From Streptomyces sp. PsTaAH-137 (GTDB lineage: Bacteria; Actinomycetota; Actinomycetes; Streptomycetales; Streptomycetaceae), in the NCBI RefSeq assembly GCF_003259365.1, contig NZ_QLLY01000007.1:124001-188000 (forward strand): a DNA stretch of 64,000 nucleotides, written 5' to 3'. The translations under genes were made by a program, and so were the position numbers. Every line of letters starts with the position of its first letter. The stretch's first letter is position 1. Below the pieces are notes generated by a model. It was given only the letters and a program-made list of their open reading frames with translations. It was not told the origin of the DNA and made no database searches. Positions 60,490 to 64,000 of this stretch are shown here, piece after piece.

Positions 60490-62130
60490 ATGGCATCAAT
60501 CAGGCAGCCTGGGCCCACATCTGATGGGGTCTCACGTCGAAGACTCATAGTGGGAACAGGTTCTATTTTGGGGGCGGCCGCCTTGATCGGCGGCACCCCG
60601 ACGGCATACGCGCAACCGCTCGCCGCGACCGACATCCCCGACGGCGCCAACGTCCCGGTCATCATCATCGGCACCGGCTACGGCGGCGCCGTGGCCGCCC
60701 TGCGCCTCGCCCAGGCCGGCATCTCCGTGCAGATGATCGAGATGGGCCAGGACTGGGTCACGCCGGGTTCCGACGGCAAGATCCACCCGAAGGTCACCAG
60801 CCCCGACTACCGGTCGTTCTGGATGCGCACCAAGACCAAGGCGCCGCTCAGCAACTTCCTCGGCTTCCCGATCGACAAGGCCGTACCGAAGTACGCGGGC
60901 ATCCTGGACGCCGAGGACTTCGCCGGGATCACCGTCTACCAGGGGCGGGGCGTCGGCGGCGGCTCCCTCGTCAACGGCGGCATGGCCGTGACGCCCAAGC
61001 GGCAGAACTTCGCGTCCGTCCTGCCGACCGTGAACGCGGACGAGATGTACAACACCTACTACCCGCGGGCCAACGCCGGTCTCGGCGTCGGGCTCATCGA
61101 CCCCGACTGGTTCGAGCGGACGTCGTACTACCAGTACTCGCGGGTGGGCCGTAAGCACGCCCAACGCTCGGGGTTCGGCTGGACGTTCGTACCGGACGTC
61201 TACGACTGGAACTACATGGTCGCCGAGGACAACGGCACCGTGCCGAAGTCGGCGCTCGGCCAGGAGATCCTCTACGGCAACAACTACGGCAAGAAGACGC
61301 TGGCCAAGACCTATCTCGCCCTGGCCAGGGCGACCGGCCGCGTCACCATCTCCCCGCTGCACGAGGTCACGTCGGTCTCGCCCGCCGCGGGCGGGGGCTA
61401 CGTCGTGGCGATGAAGCAGATCGACACCTCCGGCAACACTGTCGCCACCAAGTCCGCGAAGGCCGCGCGGGTGTTCTTCGCCGCGGGCAGCGTCGGCACC
61501 AGCAAGCTGCTCGTGAAGCTCAAGGCCACCGGCGCGCTCCCCGGCCTCAACGACCAGGTGGGCCAGGGCTGGGGCGACAACGGGAACGTGATGGTGGGCC
61601 GCGCCAACCACCTGTGGGACGCCACCGGTGACGTGCAGTCGACCATCCCCTGTTCCGGCATCGACAACTGGGACGCGGGCGGCGCCTTCGCCGAGGTCGC
61701 CCCGCTGCCGACCGGGATCGAGACCTTCGCCTCGTTCTATCTCTCCATCACCAAGAACACGAACCGCGCCGCGTTCTCGTACAACGCCGGTACCGGCGGG
61801 GTGGACCTGTCCTGGCAGACCGCCTGGAAGCAGGACTCCATCACCATGGCGAAGACCATCTTCGACAAGATCAACAAGAAGGAGGGGACGATCTACCGGA
61901 CCGATCTCTTCGGCACCAACAAGATCTGGGGCGACCACCTCACGTACCACCCGCTCGGTGGCGCGATCCTCGGCAAGGCCACCGACAACTACGGCCGCTT
62001 GGCGGGCTATGCGGGGCTGTACGTCATCGACGGCGCCCTCATCCCGGGCAACACGACCGTGAACCCGTTCGTCACCATCACCGCTCTCGCGGAGCGCAAC
62101 ATCGAGAGGATCATCGCGACCGACCTCTGA
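60490..62130 (+). CDS. choA: Cholesterol oxidase (secreted, Tat-type signal)
   Basis: This 546-residue flavoenzyme oxidises and isomerises cholesterol to cholest-4-en-3-one outside the cell. SRRRL and a hydrophobic helix form a Tat signal (residues 1-43). PVIIIGTGYGGAVAALRLAQAG binds FAD; GRGVGGGSLVNGGMAVTPKRQNF and VYDWNYM are characteristic blocks. The catalytic residues known from Streptomyces ChoA are present: Glu in AFAEVAP, His in YHPLGGAILG and Asn in TVNPFVTITALAER. GAGGAAGATCAC fixes the ATG at 60490. Its former upstream P450 partner is truncated. Confidence 0.95.
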   Translation: MASIRQPGPTSDGVSRRRLIVGTGSILGAAALIGGTPTAYAQPLAATDIPDGANVPVIIIGTGYGGAVAALRLAQAGISVQMIEMGQDWVTPGSDGKIHPKVTSPDYRSFWMRTKTKAPLSNFLGFPIDKAVPKYAGILDAEDFAGITVYQGRGVGGGSLVNGGMAVTPKRQNFASVLPTVNADEMYNTYYPRANAGLGVGLIDPDWFERTSYYQYSRVGRKHAQRSGFGWTFVPDVYDWNYMVAEDNGTVPKSALGQEILYGNNYGKKTLAKTYLALARATGRVTISPLHEVTSVSPAAGGGYVVAMKQIDTSGNTVATKSAKAARVFFAAGSVGTSKLLVKLKATGALPGLNDQVGQGWGDNGNVMVGRANHLWDATGDVQSTIPCSGIDNWDAGGAFAEVAPLPTGIETFASFYLSITKNTNRAAFSYNAGTGGVDLSWQTAWKQDSITMAKTIFDKINKKEGTIYRTDLFGTNKIWGDHLTYHPLGGAILGKATDNYGRLAGYAGLYVIDGALIPGNTTVNPFVTITALAERNIERIIATDL

Positions 62131-62151
62131 TGCCCCCTCCCCCGCACCCGT

Positions 62152-62195
62152 CCCGGCCGGCGGGCCCGCGACTGACTCAGCGGGCCCCGGCCGGG
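62152..62195. terminator. Bidirectional terminator between choA and SnoaL-like gene
   Basis: CCCGGCCG...CGGGCCCGC (62152-62169) pairs with GCGGGCCC...CGGCCGGG (62180-62195), giving a 17-bp stem with one bulge. It begins 22 bases after choA and includes the stop codon of the convergent gene. Confidence 0.8.
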
Positions 62196-62554
62196 TTGGC
62201 GTCCTCGCCCAGGTAGGTGCCGTACCCGTCGGCGACGAGCGGGCCGTCGAAGACCAGCACCTCGTTGACCAGACCGCCCTTCTGGTTGCGGTAGTTGATC
62301 ACCAGGCAGTCCACGCCGGCATAGCTGCCCACCACCTCGAACCGGAGGTCGGGGATGCGCCGCAGCCCCTCCTCCCAGTAGGCGCGCAGCGCGCCCTTGC
62401 CGCGCATGACGCCGTCACCGCCGAGCAGCTGCGCGGCCACGGGCGACCGGAACGTCACGTCCTCGGCGAAGTGGGCCAGCAGGGCGTCCAGGTCGTGCGC
62501 GTTCCACGCCGTCACCCAGGAATCCACGAACGTCTGTGCGGTCACCTGATCCAT
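62177..62554 (-). CDS. SnoaL/NTF2-like protein
   Basis: This 125-residue cone-shaped alpha+beta protein reads FVDSWVTAWNAHDLDALLAHFAEDVTFRSPVA, GKGALRAYWEEGLRRIPDLRFEVV, then LVINYRNQKGGLVNEVLVFDG. Such proteins act as isomerases, cyclases or ligand binders; ketosteroid isomerase shares the fold. Its position convergent with choA is suggestive of steroid metabolism, but there is no direct evidence and the catalytic residues of ketosteroid isomerase are not obvious. Confidence 0.85.
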   Translation of the reverse strand: MDQVTAQTFVDSWVTAWNAHDLDALLAHFAEDVTFRSPVAAQLLGGDGVMRGKGALRAYWEEGLRRIPDLRFEVVGSYAGVDCLVINYRNQKGGLVNEVLVFDGPLVADGYGTYLGEDANPAGAR

Positions 62555-62675
62555 GGACGCACGGTACCGCTCCTGAGGAACGTGAGTCGTTGGAGTGGAT
62601 CAGCGCAACCTCCGGGCCCGGCTTGCCGTTACTCCACGCGCAGTGATCAATCTCTGACGACCAAGGAAACACATC

Positions 62676-63089
62676 ATGCTGAAGAAGGTCATGGCCTCGG
62701 CCGCCCTCGCCACCTCCGTTGTCGGCATCTCCGCCGCCACCGCCGGACAGGCGCTCGCCATCGGGGACGAGCAGGGCACCACCTCGGCCAGCGGCAACGG
62801 GTCCCAGTCGGAGGTCGGCAACTCCACCACGGAGGGTTCGCTGAGCCCGCAGGTGGGCGCTGTCCAGGGGTCGCTGAACAAGCTCTGCGTCGGTCTGCCC
62901 GCGAAGGCCAACGCCGGGTCGCTCGTCGGCATCCTGGTCCCCGTCGCCGCTCAGGACATTCCCGTCCTGTCCGCCCCGCAGAACCAGCAGTGTGCCGACA
63001 ACTCCACCCAGGCCAAGGGTGACGAGCCGGCCTCGCACATCCTGCACGGCATCCCGGTGCTCTCGGGCAACGGCGTTCACAACAGCTGA
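62676..63089 (+). CDS. Rodlin (rodlet-layer spore-surface protein)
   Basis: The protein has 137 residues. The signal peptide (1-28, ending AGQALAIG) precedes GDEQGTTSASGNGSQSEVGNSTTEGSLSPQVGAVQGSLNKLC. QDIPVLSAPQNQQC and DEPASHILHGIPVLSGNGV follow, the diagnostic rodlin repeats. Rodlins organise chaplin amyloid into rodlets on spores and aerial hyphae. There are two mature cysteines, as in RdlA/RdlB. AAGGAAACACATC precedes the ATG. Usually two rdl genes lie divergently; only one is here. Confidence 0.92.
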   Translation: MLKKVMASAALATSVVGISAATAGQALAIGDEQGTTSASGNGSQSEVGNSTTEGSLSPQVGAVQGSLNKLCVGLPAKANAGSLVGILVPVAAQDIPVLSAPQNQQCADNSTQAKGDEPASHILHGIPVLSGNGVHNS

Positions 63090-63104
63090 GCCGGCAGGCT
63101 CCCC

Positions 63105-63145
63105 GTGGGCGGCTGACGTCGTGCGTCACGACGTCAGCCGCCCAC
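63105..63145. promoter_or_regulatory. 41-bp perfect palindrome (terminator or TetR operator)
   Basis: A 19-bp perfect stem (63105-63123 with 63127-63145) surrounds the loop CGT. It begins 16 bases after the rodlin stop and ends 26 bases before the TetR start. As RNA it is a strong terminator; as DNA it contains GACGTCGTGCGTCACGACGTC-type dyads suitable for a TetR dimer pair. Both roles are possible. Confidence 0.75.
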
Positions 63146-63170
63146 ACATCTGTGCGGATATCCTGGCGGA

Positions 63171-63860
63171 ATGGCGGACAGAACCAGCGGCGAGCAGCAG
63201 ATCGACGGGCGCTCCACCCGGTGGGACGAGCACAAGGCGCAGCGTCAGGTCGAGTTGGTGGACGCGGCGGTCGCGCTCATCGAGGAGGAGGGCGCGCGCT
63301 TCCGGGTGCAGCGGCTGGCGGAGCGGGTGGGCCAGTCCCGGTCGGTGCTCTACCGGCACTTCAAGGACCGGGCCACTCTGGACGAGCTGATCCGCCGTCG
63401 GGTCGTGGAGTCGTTCATGCGCGGGATGGAACCCACGCTGACCTTCGAGGGCACGATCGAGGAGTCCGTGGAGCGCGTGGTGGGCGCGCATCTGGACTGG
63501 GTGTCGCAGCACCCGCGCCTGTACGCGTACATGGGTGTCGGTGACCACGCGATGGGTGACGGCTCGCTGGTCGCGGACACGAAGACGGCCATCGCGCTGA
63601 TGCTGAGCGAGCGGTTCGGCGACGTGGTCAAGGCCCTGGGGGTGCCTCAGGCGCCGATCCGTTCGGTCGCGGTGGGCATCGTGGGGTTCGTGGACACCGC
63701 CGTCAACCAATGGGTGCGCGACCCCGAGCGCGAGGTGTCCGAGGAGGAGTTGCGCGCGATGCTGTGCCGTTCGGTCTGGGCGGTGCTGGAGGCGACGCTG
63801 CGGGATCTGGGCGTGGAGCTGTCGCCGCAGCAGCGGGTGGCGGATCTGGAGGGGGCCTGA
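63171..63860 (+). CDS. TetR-family transcriptional regulator
   Basis: This 229-residue regulator has HTH ELVDAAVALIEEEGARFRVQRLAERVGQSRSVLYRHFKDRATLDELI and a large helical ligand-binding domain (about 85-225). The N-terminal 30 residues are polar. It immediately follows the 41-bp palindrome, which may be its own operator. Its targets are unknown. A terminator overlaps its stop codon. Confidence 0.9.
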   Translation: MADRTSGEQQIDGRSTRWDEHKAQRQVELVDAAVALIEEEGARFRVQRLAERVGQSRSVLYRHFKDRATLDELIRRRVVESFMRGMEPTLTFEGTIEESVERVVGAHLDWVSQHPRLYAYMGVGDHAMGDGSLVADTKTAIALMLSERFGDVVKALGVPQAPIRSVAVGIVGFVDTAVNQWVRDPEREVSEEELRAMLCRSVWAVLEATLRDLGVELSPQQRVADLEGA

Positions 63861-63869
63861 GCCCCCTCC
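63848..63869. terminator. Terminator overlapping the TetR stop codon
   Basis: GGAGGGGGC (63848-63856) pairs perfectly with GCCCCCTCC (63861-63869) around CTGA. The loop includes the TGA stop. It also faces the end of the leftward gene at 63880. Confidence 0.75.
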
Positions 63870-63879
63870 GCCGCCGGTG

Positions 63880-64000
63880 TCAGGGGCGTACCGCCCGGGC
63901 CTCCTGCGCGGCCCGGCGCAGGGACTCGGTGTCCGTGAATTTGACGCGGGGACGGCCCGCCGCCTCGCCCGCCGCCCGTTCCGCACGGTCGATCGCGCGC
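63880..64000 (-). CDS. C-terminal fragment of an unidentified protein (gene runs off the right edge)
   Basis: The last 39 codons of a leftward gene are visible: RAIDRAERAAGEAAGRPRVKF, continuing to AAQEARAVRP and a TGA at 63880-63882. Codon third positions are almost all G or C. It is too short to assign a family; the Ala/Arg/Glu-rich end looks like a charged C-terminal helix. Confidence 0.6.
   Translation of the reverse strand, partial: RAIDRAERAAGEAAGRPRVKFTDTESLRRAAQEARAVRP

Noticed and set aside
1..64000. Search for tRNA, rRNA, CRISPR arrays, insertion sequences and attachment sites
   Set aside because: No cloverleaf-like conserved arms, spaced direct repeats, transposase motifs or tRNA-end duplications were recognised by eye. 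A covariance-model and IS search would be decisive.

Overview
The window is high-GC actinobacterial DNA, almost certainly a Streptomyces chromosome. Supporting evidence: GC-saturated third codon positions, many GTG starts, a rodlin and a SapA-type spore-associated protein, a DasR-type chitinase operator, DmdR/IdeR-type iron boxes, two genes carrying the rare TTA codon, and secreted hydrolases with CBM13 or chitin-binding modules. I see no tRNA, rRNA, CRISPR array, intact insertion sequence or phage module. The density of secreted enzymes, transporters and broken genes resembles a chromosome arm more than the core; that is an inference.

Layout. 1-5.9 kb: secreted proteins, a 38-residue TTA-codon membrane peptide, a DasR-controlled GH19 chitinase, a sortase with an adjacent candidate substrate, and a GH16 glucanase. 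6-11 kb: a broken acetyltransferase, an SDR, a GH92 alpha-mannosidase behind a LacI-type palindrome, and an FG-GAP remnant. 11-18.9 kb: an SSS symporter, a secreted alpha/beta hydrolase, a mycothiol-dependent-type enzyme, an MHS transporter, a methyltransferase and a VOC protein. 19-20.6 kb: an iron-regulated pair (siderophore-interacting protein and DUF2470 protein), then a SapA homologue. 21.3-28.3 kb: the conserved but functionally unknown STM4011-STM4015 cluster (leucine-rich repeat protein, ATP-grasp protein, alkaline-phosphatase-superfamily hydrolase, two radical SAM enzymes), with two divergent partner genes. 29.4-34.6 kb: an AztABCD zinc-uptake locus with two AztD-like chaperones and a very compact divergent promoter.

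34.6-45.6 kb: TetR/MFS drug-pump pairs, a beta-helix membrane protein, a spore-photoproduct-lyase-family radical SAM protein and an MHS transporter. 45.7-49 kb: a TetR regulator divergent from a GMC (cholesterol-oxidase-like) enzyme and a secreted lipase. 50.6-57 kb: a ferric-siderophore ABC operon (ATPase, lipoprotein, fused double permease, C39-like protein) with an AraC regulator and an iron-box-like site. 57-64 kb: an aldo/keto reductase with a MarR regulator, a junction where a 5'-truncated peptidase C26 gene meets a 5'-truncated cytochrome P450 gene, an intact cholesterol oxidase (choA), a rodlin, a TetR regulator behind a long palindrome, and the 3' end of an unidentified gene.

The genes point to a sporulating saprophyte that degrades chitin, beta-glucan, mannosides and sterols/lipids and captures iron and zinc under repressor control. 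The least understood unit is the STM401x cluster. The most striking structural features are the C26/P450 deletion junction, the overlapping divergent azt promoters, and several decayed or frameshifted genes.
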